Of a stretch of DNA of 64,000 nucleotides, positions 42,695-52,152 are shown one piece after another. The DNA comes from Paraburkholderia phenazinium (lineage in GTDB: Bacteria; Pseudomonadota; Gammaproteobacteria; Burkholderiales; Burkholderiaceae): NCBI RefSeq assembly GCF_900142845.1, contig NZ_FSRU01000002.1, positions 2,480,001 to 2,544,000 of the forward strand. Direction: 5' to 3'. The notes below the pieces were generated by a model, which was given only the letters and a program-made list of their open reading frames with translations, was not told the origin of the DNA and searched no databases. The translations under genes and the position numbers were made by a program. The stretch's first letter is position 1. Every line of letters starts with the position of its first letter.

Positions 42695-45600
42695 TCAATG
42701 TCCTTCCTTGCCCGAGCCGTTGCCGCCCTGCGGGTCATGAGGATGGTGCTGGTTATAGTGTTCGAGCGCCTCATCCGGGTCTTCTTTCTCGCCGCCGAAC
42801 TTCGCACGAACCACGACGAAGAACATCGGGATCATGAAAATCGCGAGGAAGGTGGCGGTCAACATCCCGCCGATCACGCCGGTACCAATTGCGTGCTGGC
42901 TCGCCGAGCCCGCGCCGTTACTGATAGCCAGCGGCATCACGCCGAGAATGAACGCGAGCGAGGTCATCAGGATCGGCCGCAACCGCAGACGCGCCGCTTC
43001 CAGCGCGGCCTCGATCGGCCCCATGCCTTCACCCTGCTGCAGCTCGCGGGCGAATTCCACGATCAGAATCGCGTTCTTCGCCGACAGCCCCACCGTGGTC
43101 AACAGACCCACCTGGAAGAACACGTCGTTCTCGAGGCCACGCAGCGTGGCAGCCAGCAGTGCGCCCAACACGCCGAGCGGCACCACCATGATCACCGAGA
43201 ACGGGATCGACCAGCTTTCATACAGTGCCGCGAGACACAGGAACACGACGAGGATCGAGATGCCGTACAGAATCGGCGCTTGCGAACCGGACTGGATTTC
43301 CTGGAACGACAGACCCGTCCATTCGTAACCGATACCGGCCGGCAGCTTCGCCGCAATCGCTTCGATGGCCGCGTTCGCCTGACCCGTACTCTTGCCCGGC
43401 GCCGCCGCACCCTGGATTTCCACTGCGGAAATACCGTTGTAGCGCTCCAGCTTCGGCGAGCCATACGTCCACGCGCCGCTGGCGAATGCCGAGAACGGCA
43501 CCATGGTGCCCGCACCGTTACGCACATACCACGCGTTCAGGTCTTCCGGGTTCATCCGGAACGGCGAATCGCCCTGCAGATACACCTTCTTGATCCGGCT
43601 GTCCGTATCGAGGAAGTTGTTCACGTAGGAGGACGCCCAGGCGATCGAGAACGTCTGGTCGATCGTGGCGAGCGAAACACCCAGCGCCGACGCCTTCTCG
43701 TGGTCGATCGTCACCTTGAACTGCGGCGTGTCGTTCAGGCCGTTCGGACGCACCTGCGCCAGCATCGGGTCCTTCGCCGCCATGCCGAGCAGCATGTTAC
43801 GCGCTTCCATCAGCTTCTCGTGACCCACCCCGGCACGGTCTTCCAGTTCGAAGTCGAAGCCGGCTGCGGTGCCGAGTTCAGGAATCGACGGCGGGTTGAC
43901 CGGATACACCAGCGCGTTCTTGTAGCCCGCGAAGTGCATGAACAGACGCCCCACCAGAGCCTGGACCTTTTCGTCCGCATGTTGGCGCTGCGAGTAGTCC
44001 TTCATCCGCACGAACACCAGACCCGCGTTCTGGCCACGACCCGCGAAGCTGAAGCCGTTCACCGTAAACACGGATTCGACGATGCCCTTCTCGGTGGTGA
44101 GCAGGTAGTCCGAGATGTCCTTCAGCGCGTGCGCCGTGGTTTCCTGGGTCGAGCCCGACGGGGTCTGCACCAGCACGAACATCGTGCCCTGGTCTTCATC
44201 CGGCAGGAACGACTTCGGCAGACGCACGAACAGCATCCCCACCGCCACGATCACCACCAGGTAGATGATGAGCCAGCGGCCCGAGCGCTTGATCACGTGG
44301 TGCACGCCGCTGTGGTACTTGTCGCGGCTCTTCTCGAAGGTCCGGTTGAACCAGCCGAAGAAGCCTTTCTTCTCTTCGTGATGGCCCTGCGGAATCGGCT
44401 TGAGAATCGTCGCGCAAAGTGCCGGCGTCAGCACCAGCGCCACCATCACGGACAGCACCATCGCCGACACGATGGTCAGCGAGAACTGCCGGTAAATTGC
44501 GCCCACCGAACCGCCCGAGAACGCCACCGGCACGAACACCGCCGACAGCACGAGCGCCACGCCGACCAGCGCGCCGGTGATCTGGTCCATGGCCTTGCGG
44601 GTCGCGTCGCGTGGCGACAAGCCCTCTTCGGCCATCACCCGCTCGACGTTCTCCACCACCACGATCGCATCGTCCACCAGCAAGCCGATGGCGAGCACCA
44701 GGCCGAACATGGACAGCACGTTGATCGAGAAGCCCACCGCACTCATGATCGCAAACGTACCCAGCAGCACCACCGGCACCGCGATCGTCGGAATCAACGT
44801 CGCGCGCAGGTTCTGCAGGAACAGGTACATCACGAGGAACACCAGCACGATCCCTTCGAGCAGCGTCTTGACCACTTCCTCGATCGACAGGCGCACGAAC
44901 GGCGTCGTGTCATACGGGTACTTCACGACGAGACCGTGCGGGAAGTACTTCGACAACTGCTCGATCTTCGCACGCACCGCGTTGGCCGTAGCCAGCGCGT
45001 TGGCGCCCGTGGCAAGCTGAATACCGAAGCCTGCCGTCGGCACGCCGTTGTACTTCGTGTCGAAGTTGTAGTTTTCGCCGCCCAGCTCGATACGCGCCAC
45101 GTCCTTCAGCAGCACGCGCGAGCCGTCCTGGTTCACCTTCAGCAGAATGTTGCCGAACTGCTCCGGCGTCTGCAGCAAGGTGGCTTCGCTGATGGTCGCC
45201 TGCAGCAGTTGCCCCGGTACCGCAGGCGTGCCGCCGAGCGAGCCGCCCGACACCTGGACGTTCTGGTTCGTGATGGCCGTCTGCACATCAACCGGCGTCA
45301 GGCCGAAGTTGTTGAGCTTGTTGGCGTCGAGCCAGATCCGCATGGCGTACTGCGAGCCGAACAGCGTGACCGTACCCACACCGTCGATCCGGCTGATCGG
45401 ATCTTCGATGTTCGAGGCGACGTAGTTCGCCAGGTCATACTTGTTCATGCTGCCGTCTTCGGAGTTGAAGGCCATGACGAGCAGGAAGCTGCTGCTCGAC
45501 TTGGTGACCTTCGTCCCCTGCTGCTGCACTTCCTGCGGCAGAAGCGGCGTGGCGAGCTGCAGCTTGTTCTGCACCTGCACCTGCGCAATGTCAGGATTGG

Positions 45601-45892
45601 TGCCGGCCGCGAACGTCAGCGTGATGGTCGCCGTGCCCGAGTCGTCCGAGGTGGACGACAGGTACAGCAAGTGGTCGAGACCACTCATCTGCTGCTCGAT
45701 CACCTGCGTGACGGTGTTTTCAACCGTCTTCGCCGACGCGCCCGGATAGGTTGCGCTGATCTGGATAGCCGGCGGTGCAATGGTCGGGTATTGCGCGATC
45801 GGTAGCGTAAAGATCGACGCGATGCCCGCGAGCATCAGGATGATGGCGATCACCCATGCAAAAATCGGGCGATCGATAAAGAACTTTGCCAT
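42695..45892 (-). CDS. acrB: RND multidrug efflux transporter (HAE1, AcrB/MexB type)
   Basis: 1065 residues, the usual HAE1 length, with 12 membrane segments and two large periplasmic loops. It begins [14 protein letters not shown], and the proton-relay aspartate pair is in [21 protein letters not shown] and the C-terminal P-M-F-F-V-V are typical. It exports diverse drugs by proton antiport with the adaptor upstream and the channel downstream. In Burkholderia the closest systems are AmrAB-OprA/BpeAB-OprB types; I cannot tell which. 18 bases after the adaptor gene. Confidence 0.96.
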   Translation of the reverse strand: MAKFFIDRPIFAWVIAIILMLAGIASIFTLPIAQYPTIAPPAIQISATYPGASAKTVENTVTQVIEQQMSGLDHLLYLSSTSDDSGTATITLTFAAGTNPDIAQVQVQNKLQLATPLLPQEVQQQGTKVTKSSSSFLLVMAFNSEDGSMNKYDLANYVASNIEDPISRIDGVGTVTLFGSQYAMRIWLDANKLNNFGLTPVDVQTAITNQNVQVSGGSLGGTPAVPGQLLQATISEATLLQTPEQFGNILLKVNQDGSRVLLKDVARIELGGENYNFDTKYNGVPTAGFGIQLATGANALATANAVRAKIEQLSKYFPHGLVVKYPYDTTPFVRLSIEEVVKTLLEGIVLVFLVMYLFLQNLRATLIPTIAVPVVLLGTFAIMSAVGFSINVLSMFGLVLAIGLLVDDAIVVVENVERVMAEEGLSPRDATRKAMDQITGALVGVALVLSAVFVPVAFSGGSVGAIYRQFSLTIVSAMVLSVMVALVLTPALCATILKPIPQGHHEEKKGFFGWFNRTFEKSRDKYHSGVHHVIKRSGRWLIIYLVVIVAVGMLFVRLPKSFLPDEDQGTMFVLVQTPSGSTQETTAHALKDISDYLLTTEKGIVESVFTVNGFSFAGRGQNAGLVFVRMKDYSQRQHADEKVQALVGRLFMHFAGYKNALVYPVNPPSIPELGTAAGFDFELEDRAGVGHEKLMEARNMLLGMAAKDPMLAQVRPNGLNDTPQFKVTIDHEKASALGVSLATIDQTFSIAWASSYVNNFLDTDSRIKKVYLQGDSPFRMNPEDLNAWYVRNGAGTMVPFSAFASGAWTYGSPKLERYNGISAVEIQGAAAPGKSTGQANAAIEAIAAKLPAGIGYEWTGLSFQEIQSGSQAPILYGISILVVFLCLAALYESWSIPFSVIMVVPLGVLGALLAATLRGLENDVFFQVGLLTTVGLSAKNAILIVEFARELQQGEGMGPIEAALEAARLRLRPILMTSLAFILGVMPLAISNGAGSASQHAIGTGVIGGMLTATFLAIFMIPMFFVVVRAKFGGEKEDPDEALEHYNQHHPHDPQGGNGSGKEGH

Positions 45893-45910
45893 GAAACAGG
45901 CTCCCTGTTA

Positions 45911-47140
45911 TTACGCGCCCGATGCAGCAGAGGCAGCTTGTGCCGACTGCGCACCGCTGGCGGCCGGCGCACCTTGAGCAGTGGCGTCGGAAGCGGGTGT
46001 GGCAGGCAGTTGCGCGGGGACGGTCTTGACTTCCATGCCCGGGCGAACCTTGTCGGTGCCTTGCACGATCACGCGGTCGCCGGCGTTCAGGCCGCTATCG
46101 ACGACCCAGTTCGAACCGTACGTGGCCGACGTGACGAGCTGGCGCAACGCAACCTTGTTGTCCGCACCGACGACCAGCGCCGTGGGCGTACCCTTCTGGT
46201 CATGCGTAATGCCGATCTGCGGCACGACGATCGCCTTGTCGTTCAGGCCTTCCTCGATCCGCGCACGCACGAACATGCCCGGCAGCAGCACGCCGTCCTT
46301 GTTCTGGAACAGCGCGCGAACCGTGACCGAACCCGTGCTCTGGTCGACCGTGACGTCGCTGAACTGCAGCTTGCCGGTTTCCGAATAGGTGCGGCCGTCT
46401 TCGAGAATCAGCGCGACCTTGGCGGCATCCGGGCCGGTCGTCTTCAGACGCCCTTCCTGCACTTCGCGGCGCAGCTTCAGGCCGTCGAGGCTCGATTGCG
46501 TCAGGTCGACGTACATCGGGTCGAGCTGCTGCACGGTGGACATCAGCGTGGCCGCGCTCGCCTGCACATAGGCGCCCGGCGTCACCTGCGAAATGCCGAC
46601 CTGGCCGCTCACCGGCGACACCACGTCCGTGTAGCCGAGGTTGATCTGCGCCGTATCGACCGCCGCCTTGCCCGACGCGACGTCTGCTGCCGCCTGGCCT
46701 TCCGAGGCCACGGCGTTGTCGTAGTCCTGCTTGCTGACCGCATTGGCCGCGACCAGCACCTTGTAGCGGTTGGCCTGGGCGGTGACCGACACCAGATTCG
46801 CCTGGGCCTTGGCCAGCGTCGCCTTGGCGCTATTCAAGGCGGCGATATACGGCGCCGGGTCGATCTTGTAGAGACGCTGGCCGGCCTTCACCTGGCTGCC
46901 TTCGGTGAATTCGCGGCGCAGCACGATGCCGTCCACCCGCGCGCGCACTTGCGCCACGAGAAACGCATTGGTACGGCCCGGCAGTTCGGTGACGACAGGC
47001 ACGGCCGTCGGTTCGACGGTCACGATGCCGACTTCCGGCGTTTGTTGTGGCGGGGCCGATTGTTTTGGTCCGCACGCTGCCAGCAAGATGGCAGCCGTCG
47101 CGGCACTGATTAAGCGAAATGGAACCCGTTCGACGCGCAT
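45911..47140 (-). CDS. acrA: RND efflux periplasmic adaptor (AcrA/MexA type)
   Basis: 409 residues from the ATG at 47140. Signal peptide with lipobox L-A-A-C near residue 21. The barrel-sandwich/lipoyl segment (R-A-R-V-D-G-I-V-L-R-R-E-F-T-E-G-S-Q-V) and helical hairpin match the HlyD/AcrA family, and the last 35 residues are Ala/Gln-rich and dispensable-looking. It bridges the inner membrane pump and the outer channel. First gene of the operon; the divergent TetR regulator lies 427 bases away. Confidence 0.93.
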   Translation of the reverse strand: MRVERVPFRLISAATAAILLAACGPKQSAPPQQTPEVGIVTVEPTAVPVVTELPGRTNAFLVAQVRARVDGIVLRREFTEGSQVKAGQRLYKIDPAPYIAALNSAKATLAKAQANLVSVTAQANRYKVLVAANAVSKQDYDNAVASEGQAAADVASGKAAVDTAQINLGYTDVVSPVSGQVGISQVTPGAYVQASAATLMSTVQQLDPMYVDLTQSSLDGLKLRREVQEGRLKTTGPDAAKVALILEDGRTYSETGKLQFSDVTVDQSTGSVTVRALFQNKDGVLLPGMFVRARIEEGLNDKAIVVPQIGITHDQKGTPTALVVGADNKVALRQLVTSATYGSNWVVDSGLNAGDRVIVQGTDKVRPGMEVKTVPAQLPATPASDATAQGAPAASGAQSAQAASAASGA

Positions 47141-47413
47141 GGAGCGACCTCTGTCAAGGCTGAGAGAATGAAAAAGTGCGCGCATCCCTACCCCGGGGAC
47201 AACAGCGCACACATGCGTCTCGCGACGCGTGACCGGAAGCCCAGTGCTGCGAACCTCGCTGGACATCCATTGGTGAATGGCACCAAACCCGGAAATGCCG
47301 CACGGCGCCGACCTTTCCGGTTCGGCGCATTAGCGTTTTGAAAGACAACAGTGACGGATATTAACCGGTCGTCACCGCTTGGGCTATCCGATCGATGGGG
47401 TGCTATTATATAT

Positions 47414-47431
47414 ACATTCGCGTATGGATGT
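47414..47431. promoter_or_regulatory. AcrR-like operator in the divergent acrA/tetR region
   Basis: ACATTCGCGTATGGATGT is an imperfect 18-base dyad with ACAT/ATGT ends, close in pattern to the enteric AcrR box (ACATACATTTGTGAATGTATGT). It lies in the 427-base region 47141-47567, within a TATATATA-rich stretch suited to promoters. The remaining region holds no credible gene. Confidence 0.55.
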
Positions 47432-47567
47432 TAAAGTGTGTTTCACTAACCTTACGGGCTTCGTGCGGCAATAATTGTTCGCAAAAGTCACAACAATCGG
47501 ATGTATTGTGACGGGCCGCGTTTAAAAGTGCCCGGGAAATCCCGCAAAACAGGCAGGTCAGACGAAC

Positions 47568-48215
47568 ATGGTCAGAAGGACCAAGGAAGAAGCGCTGGAG
47601 ACGCGCGCCGGCATCCTCGATGCCGCCGAACAGGTCTTTTTTGAGAAAGGCGTGTCGCGCACGTCGCTGGCCGACATCGCCCAGGCCGCGGGCGTCACCC
47701 GCGGCGCGATCTATTGGCACTTCGCCAACAAGGGCGATCTGTTCAACGAGATGTTCGACCGCGTGCTGCTGCCGCTCGACGAACTCAAGGCCGCCTCGGT
47801 CAACCCGGAAGAAGCTGACCCGCTCGGGCGGCTGATCGAAATTTGCACCGTGTGCCTGCGCGACACCGCGGCGGACCCGCGGCGGCGGCGCGTGTTCGAC
47901 ATCCTGTTTCTGAAGTGCGAATTCGTCGAAGAGATGGGGCCGGTGATGGCCCGCTATCAGAGCAATATGCGCGAGGGGCTCCGCAAGCTCGAAGTCGGCT
48001 TGCGCAATGCGATCTCCAAAGGACAGATGCCCGCCGATCTGAACACGAGGCTCGCGGCGACCATGCTGCACGCGTTCGTCGGCGGGTCGCTGCGCGACAT
48101 GCTGCTCCTGCCCGAGTCCGACGATTTCGACGTGCACGCGCAGCAGATGGTCGAAGCGATGTTCGACGCGCTGAGGCTCAGTCCCGCGTTGCGCACGGCG
48201 GGCGGTGCGGCTTAG
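47568..48215 (+). CDS. acrR: TetR family repressor of the efflux operon (AcrR-like)
   Basis: 215 residues. The N-terminal TetR helix-turn-helix is R-A-G-I-L-D-A-A-E-Q-V-F-F-E-K-G then T-S-L-A-D-I-A-Q-A-A-G-V-T-R-G-A-I-Y-W-H-F; the remainder is the ligand-binding AcrR/TtgR-type C-terminal domain. Divergent from the acrA operon, which it presumably represses until a drug binds (family knowledge plus position). The 3' end carries a short tandem duplication. Confidence 0.93.
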   Translation: MVRRTKEEALETRAGILDAAEQVFFEKGVSRTSLADIAQAAGVTRGAIYWHFANKGDLFNEMFDRVLLPLDELKAASVNPEEADPLGRLIEICTVCLRDTAADPRRRRVFDILFLKCEFVEEMGPVMARYQSNMREGLRKLEVGLRNAISKGQMPADLNTRLAATMLHAFVGGSLRDMLLLPESDDFDVHAQQMVEAMFDALRLSPALRTAGGAA

Positions 48216-48276
48216 GCGGTACGGCTTAGGCGTTTGGGCGCCTGCCCGCGCGCGGGTCTTCAGGCCTCTTCAGGCC
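48201..48276. repeat. Two short tandem duplications at the acrR/isochorismatase junction
   Basis: GGCGGTGCGGCTTA (48201-48214) is followed at once by GGCGGTACGGCTTA (48215-48228), straddling the acrR stop codon. TCTTCAGGCC is then repeated exactly at 48257-48266 and 48267-48276. Both look like replication-slippage products in a convergent gap. Confidence 0.8.
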
Positions 48277-48294
48277 TTTAGCCATTCACCCCCT

Positions 48295-48930
48295 TCACGC
48301 CTTTGCCAGCCTCGCGCGGGCCTGCTGATTCGACACGTAGATATTGCCGCGCTCGAGCGCCACACCCGCCTCTACCGCCGCGATCCACTGCTGCGTGCTC
48401 GCCACCGCCGCGAAGCGCGAATGCAGCACCACGCTGAACACCCGGTGAATCTCCTCTGCGCTGGCAAACCCCGCCTGGTTCTCGTACGACAACGACCCCG
48501 TCGCATCCTCCAGAAACTCGACCGTCAATCCGGCGTGCACCGCATGATTGATGGTCGACGCGTCGCAGTTGTGCGTCATGTAGCCGACCACCGTCAAGGT
48601 ATCGATCTGCCGCGCGGCCAGCCAGTCGGCCAGATCGGTGCCGGTGAACGCGCTCGGCAGATCCTTGACGATCAGGTGATCGCGCTCGCGCGAGGCCACC
48701 ACCGGATGCAACTCCGCCCCCGGCGTGCCGCGAGCGAAGATCGGCGAGCCGGCCGGCGAGTAGTTCTGCACCACCGCCACCGGCACGCCGGCAGCGCGCG
48801 CCGCGTCCATCGCCCGGCCGATATTGGCGAGCGAAGTCTGCACGTCCGGGTATTCGATCGGCAGATCGCCGGTGACATATTCGTTCTGTACGTCGATGAC
48901 CAGCAGGGCGCGGCGCGGCGTTGTTGACAT
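48295..48930 (-). CDS. Isochorismatase family cysteine hydrolase
   Basis: 211 residues. Catalytic triad region: Asp in L-L-V-I-D-V-Q-N-E-Y, Lys in V-K-D-L-P-S-A-F, and Cys in G-Y-M-T-H-N-C-D-A-S-T. Members cleave amides, nicotinamide or isochorismate, so substrate is unknown. It is divergent from a GlxA-type regulator that likely controls it. The start at 48930 is where the fold begins; a long upstream frame is antisense to the neighbour. Confidence 0.88.
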   Translation of the reverse strand: MSTTPRRALLVIDVQNEYVTGDLPIEYPDVQTSLANIGRAMDAARAAGVPVAVVQNYSPAGSPIFARGTPGAELHPVVASRERDHLIVKDLPSAFTGTDLADWLAARQIDTLTVVGYMTHNCDASTINHAVHAGLTVEFLEDATGSLSYENQAGFASAEEIHRVFSVVLHSRFAAVASTQQWIAAVEAGVALERGNIYVSNQQARARLAKA

Positions 48931-49113
48931 GGCAAGGCTCCTTCGTTGATTGGGTGGACTCGCCGTGCGTCTGCTGTATTGAGTCGGTGTTCGAGTCTGT
49001 GCGGCGCAGCGGCATTGACGGCATTGTTCGCTTTCGCGCGCGCCGCCGACAGTGACCCACATGACAAGCTTCGCTAGAATCGGGCCATTGTGAATTTTCC
49101 GGGAAGGTCTGCC

Positions 49114-50073
49114 GTGGCCCAGCCGCACATCGTCGCCGTCATCGCCTTCGACGGCATCAGTCCGTTCCACTTGTCCGTGCCATGCGTGGTGTTCGGGGAG
49201 AACCGCGACGATGGCGGCGTGCCGCTGTTCGACTTCCGCGTGTGCGCCGTCGAACCCGGCGTGCTTTCGACCACCGCGGGGTTTTCGATTGCCGCGACGC
49301 ACGGGCTTGAAGCCCTCGACGACGCCGACACGATCATTGTGCCCACCTGGCGCGATCCCGATGAGACGCCGCCTGCCGCGCTGCTCGACGCGCTGCGCCG
49401 CGCCCATGCACGCGGCGCGCAACTGGTCGGCCTGTGCCTGGGCGCCTTCGTGCTGGCGGCCGCGGGGATACTCGACGGGCGTCCGGCCAGCACGCACTGG
49501 GCATGGGCCGACGACTTCGCGCGCCGCTACCCGCGCGTGCGGCTCGACCCCGACGTGCTCTATATCGACGACGGCGATGTCCTGACCTCGGCCGGCACGG
49601 CCGCCGGACTCGACTGCTGTCTGCATGTGCTGCGGCGCCTGTGCGGCGCGCAGGCTGCCAACTACGTCGCGCGCCGGCTGGTCGTCTCGCCGCATCGGCA
49701 AGGCGGCCAGGCTCAATACATCCAGCAACCGGTGCCGCCGAACCTGCGCGGCGACCGGCTTTCGGGCCTGCTCGACTGGGTCGCGGCGAACCTCGATGCG
49801 CCGCACACGCTCGACACGCTGGCAGAGCGGGCCCTGATGAGCCGTCGCACCTTCACGCGGCGCTTCAGGCTCGCGACCGGTTCGACGGTGGGCGCATGGC
49901 TGCTCGCGCAGCGTCTCAGCCGCGCGCAGCAGTTGCTTGAAAGCAGCGATCAGTCAGTTGAAGCGATTGCCGGCATGGTGGGCTTCGGCTCGACGGCCTC
50001 GCTGCGGCAACATTTCCAGGAGACGTTTCGCACCTCGCCGTCGGCGTGGCGACGGGAGTTTCGCGGCGTCTGA
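49114..50073 (+). CDS. GlxA family regulator (DJ-1/PfpI domain plus AraC HTH)
   Basis: 319 residues from a GTG at 49114, chosen for GGGAAGG six bases upstream; another GTG at 49090 is possible. An N-terminal DJ-1/PfpI-like domain with the elbow segment G-L-C-L-G-A-F-V-L-A-A-A-G (Cys near residue 109) is followed by two AraC-type helix-turn-helix motifs (L-A-E-R-A-L-M-S-R-R-T-F-T-R-R-F; I-A-G-M-V-G-F-G-S-T-A-S-L-R-Q-H-F). Related proteins control glycine-betaine, carnitine or amide catabolism. Divergent from the isochorismatase gene. Confidence 0.88.
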   Translation: MAQPHIVAVIAFDGISPFHLSVPCVVFGENRDDGGVPLFDFRVCAVEPGVLSTTAGFSIAATHGLEALDDADTIIVPTWRDPDETPPAALLDALRRAHARGAQLVGLCLGAFVLAAAGILDGRPASTHWAWADDFARRYPRVRLDPDVLYIDDGDVLTSAGTAAGLDCCLHVLRRLCGAQAANYVARRLVVSPHRQGGQAQYIQQPVPPNLRGDRLSGLLDWVAANLDAPHTLDTLAERALMSRRTFTRRFRLATGSTVGAWLLAQRLSRAQQLLESSDQSVEAIAGMVGFGSTASLRQHFQETFRTSPSAWRREFRGV

Positions 50074-50077
50074 CACG

Positions 50078-50102
50078 GCGAGGGGGTGGGCCCCGCCCTC
50101 GC
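50078..50102. terminator. Hairpin between convergent glxA-like and coxG-like genes
   Basis: GCGAGGG (50078-50084) and CCCTCGC (50096-50102) pair in the 29-base gap between the convergent genes, with a G/C-rich loop and no T tract. Weak candidate. Confidence 0.35.
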
Positions 50103-50855
50103 TCAGCTCTGGCTGAACCAGTGCGCCGCGTACATCAGCACGGCCACCAGCAGAATCATGACGGCCCAGAGCCACTGCGGCATGGCATGCGGAGTGGGCT
50201 CCCGATGCGACACGCTATGCGAAGCGCGCGCCCCGAACAGCGTGCTGGTCGCGCGCCCGCTCAGGCTGCCGCTGTGATCGTGCGGCCGCACGCGCCGCGC
50301 CATTCCGCCCAGGTTGATCGGCCGCAGAAACACGTGCTGGCGGCGGCTGTGCGCGCCGCGTGCGCGGTTCGGTCCCTGGCCGTGCTTGGCCTGCACGACC
50401 GCGCAGAATTCGGCGAAGAAATCGTCGGCCAGCTCGTGCAGCGCGTTCTCGATCTGACGCGTCGGCAATTCCGCGAGCGGTCCGGTCAAGGTGGCCCACA
50501 CCGAATAGTCGATCCGCGTGCTGGGCGCCCGGTTCGGGGCCATTTCGTCCGCGCGCAGCGTGACGTCGATCTGTCCGCGCAGCGACCCCACACCCTCGGC
50601 GCGCGCCTTGAAGTTGAGCGCGCGATGCGGCGCGTCGGGCTCGGCGGCATTTTTGCTGGCGACATGGGCCCGCACTTCGTAGCGGGCGCGCAACGGTCCG
50701 AGCGGCACGGTCAGCGTCAGGGCGTACTCGCCGCCCGCCAGACGGGTGAACGATTCGCAATTGTCGAGGCTGGCGCGCAGCAACGCGAGATCCTGCAGCG
50801 CGTCCCAGACATCGGACGGTGCAAGTGCAATCCGTAACGCGTTGTTCAGTTCCAT
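50103..50855 (-). CDS. CoxG/SRPBCC family protein with C-terminal membrane anchor
   Basis: 250 residues. Residues 1-150 are a CoxG-type START/SRPBCC fold (P-S-D-V-W-D-A-L-Q-D-L, G-x-Y-A-L-T-L-T-V-P-L-G, Y-S-V-W-A-T-L-T-G-P-L-A). A basic linker follows, then one hydrophobic segment at about residues 228-246 with few residues beyond. CoxG anchors CO dehydrogenase maturation to the membrane in Oligotropha; no coxSML genes are present here, so the real partner is unknown. It is followed by nothing on its strand. Confidence 0.75.
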   Translation of the reverse strand: MELNNALRIALAPSDVWDALQDLALLRASLDNCESFTRLAGGEYALTLTVPLGPLRARYEVRAHVASKNAAEPDAPHRALNFKARAEGVGSLRGQIDVTLRADEMAPNRAPSTRIDYSVWATLTGPLAELPTRQIENALHELADDFFAEFCAVVQAKHGQGPNRARGAHSRRQHVFLRPINLGGMARRVRPHDHSGSLSGRATSTLFGARASHSVSHREPTPHAMPQWLWAVMILLVAVLMYAAHWFSQS

Positions 50856-50888
50856 GGCAGCCTCCCCGATGAACGCGCGCCCGCGAGA

Positions 50889-51341
50889 TCAGGACGTCTG
50901 ATCGATGCGGTCAACGCGCGATGCATAAAACGCCAGATATCCCTTGATCTGCTGGACCCCGTCAAGCGGGCTTTCATAACACCAGACGGCATTCTCGACC
51001 AGGCCGTCTTCGGTGCGCAGATGGAAATACGACGCCTCGCCCTTGAACGGGCAATGCGACGTATGGTTGGAGCGTTCGAGCCGCGCCATATTGACATCGC
51101 TGCGCGGAAAATAAAACACCTCGGGAAGGCCGGTTTCGGCCAGCGTGAGGGCGGCCTGGGTGTCGGCCATCGTGACGCCCTGGTGAATCACCCGCACCCG
51201 GCGCCCGTTGACGGCAATTTCGATGCGATGAGCGCTGTTCGATGCAGCGGACGCCTGAGCGCCATGGGCGGCATCACCTCCGGCGGGGTTTCCTTTGGGC
51301 GCCCCACAGGGACTTCCGTTGGTCGTCGAAGCGTCGCTCAT
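50889..51341 (-). CDS. DUF427 domain protein
   Basis: 150 residues. The first 40 are low-complexity; the DUF427 domain contains V-F-Y-F-P-R-S-D-V-N-M, S-H-C-P-F-K-G-E-A-S-Y-F and W-C-Y-E-S-P. The family is common and uncharacterised, possibly binding small ligands in a compact beta fold. 33 bases separate its stop from the coxG-like start, so they may be co-transcribed. Upstream lies a terminator of the next gene. Confidence 0.78.
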   Translation of the reverse strand: MSDASTTNGSPCGAPKGNPAGGDAAHGAQASAASNSAHRIEIAVNGRRVRVIHQGVTMADTQAALTLAETGLPEVFYFPRSDVNMARLERSNHTSHCPFKGEASYFHLRTEDGLVENAVWCYESPLDGVQQIKGYLAFYASRVDRIDQTS

Positions 51342-51357
51342 GTCACGGCTCCGTATG

Positions 51358-51389
51358 CGAAAAAAAAGCCACGGGAGACCCCGTGGCTT
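51358..51389 (-). terminator. Intrinsic terminator of the small exported protein gene
   Basis: On the minus strand GCCACGGG (51368-51375) pairs with CCCGTGGC (51380-51387) around AGAC, followed by a run of T (A run at 51358-51367 on the plus strand). It lies just after the gene at 51440-51937. Confidence 0.88.
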
Positions 51390-51439
51390 CATTATCGGCC
51401 AATCTTCGGCCGATTGCGCGACCTTCGCGCAGGCGCCCG

Positions 51440-51937
51440 TTACTGCGTGTTCCAGTAGAACGCCGACTTCGCGCTGCCCGTGGCCGGAATCGTCACCGCC
51501 TTCTGCTGATCGTCGCTCTTGTAGCGTGCATGCACCGTGTAGCGGCCCGGACGCAGCTTCACCAGCATGTACGGTCCGCGCGAGGTCGCCTGCAGCACGT
51601 CCGCGCCGTGCGCGTCGACGATCTGCACATGCACGTCCGCAAGGAAGTCCGACCCGGGGCCGGTAAAGCGCAACGCCAGCGGCCAGCGCCGCTCCGCGCC
51701 CTGCAGGGCCTTCGACTCGTCGCTGCCGACGCCGCCCGACACGAAGGCCACGTCACCCTGATGCTGGATCTGCGGCATGCCGCCGCCGTTGTCGTTGCCG
51801 GCGCTCGTGTTGTCGGAGGTACTGCCGCCCGTGGTGTCGCTGGGCTGCTGCGCCCAGGCGCCGCCCGCGAGACCTAGCGTCAGCGCCGCGGTTGCCACAG
51901 CCGCAACGAGCCATCGCTGATTGCCTTGAAGTTTCAT
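51440..51937 (-). CDS. Small exported protein with carboxypeptidase-regulatory-like fold
   Basis: 165 residues. Residues 1-29 form a signal peptide ending A-W-A; residues 30-55 are Ser/Thr/Gly/Asn-rich; the rest has a beta-sandwich pattern (V-H-V-Q-I-V-D, G-P-Y-M-L-V-K-L-R-P-G-R-Y-T-V-H-A-R-Y) typical of carboxypeptidase-regulatory-like domains. I do not recognise a specific function. It is monocistronic: a terminator follows and the 215-base region upstream (51938-52152) separates it from degP. Confidence 0.65.
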   Translation of the reverse strand: MKLQGNQRWLVAAVATAALTLGLAGGAWAQQPSDTTGGSTSDNTSAGNDNGGGMPQIQHQGDVAFVSGGVGSDESKALQGAERRWPLALRFTGPGSDFLADVHVQIVDAHGADVLQATSRGPYMLVKLRPGRYTVHARYKSDDQQKAVTIPATGSAKSAFYWNTQ

Positions 51938-52152
51938 TGCATCGCTCCTTTTGAGTCCTGGTAGGTCTGCCCGACTGATAGCTGCAACAGTCGTGCCCGC
52001 CTACCCTCCGGCGCCCGCCGCAATCCCGCGTGCCGCCCGGAGCCTGATCGAGCGCCGGGCGGACCTCGTACTCCCGCGAGAAAACGGGCGCAATGCATGA
52101 GCAAGACGCCGGTCCGTCGGCAGTTTATGCAAATGGACCGGCAACTTTTACG

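Noticed and set aside
42332..45805. 1157-codon open frame on the plus strand
   Set aside because: It lies opposite the acrB and oprM genes. Its residues are dominated by His, Arg and Gln, a by-product of codon bias in G+C-rich DNA; acrB has clear family motifs.
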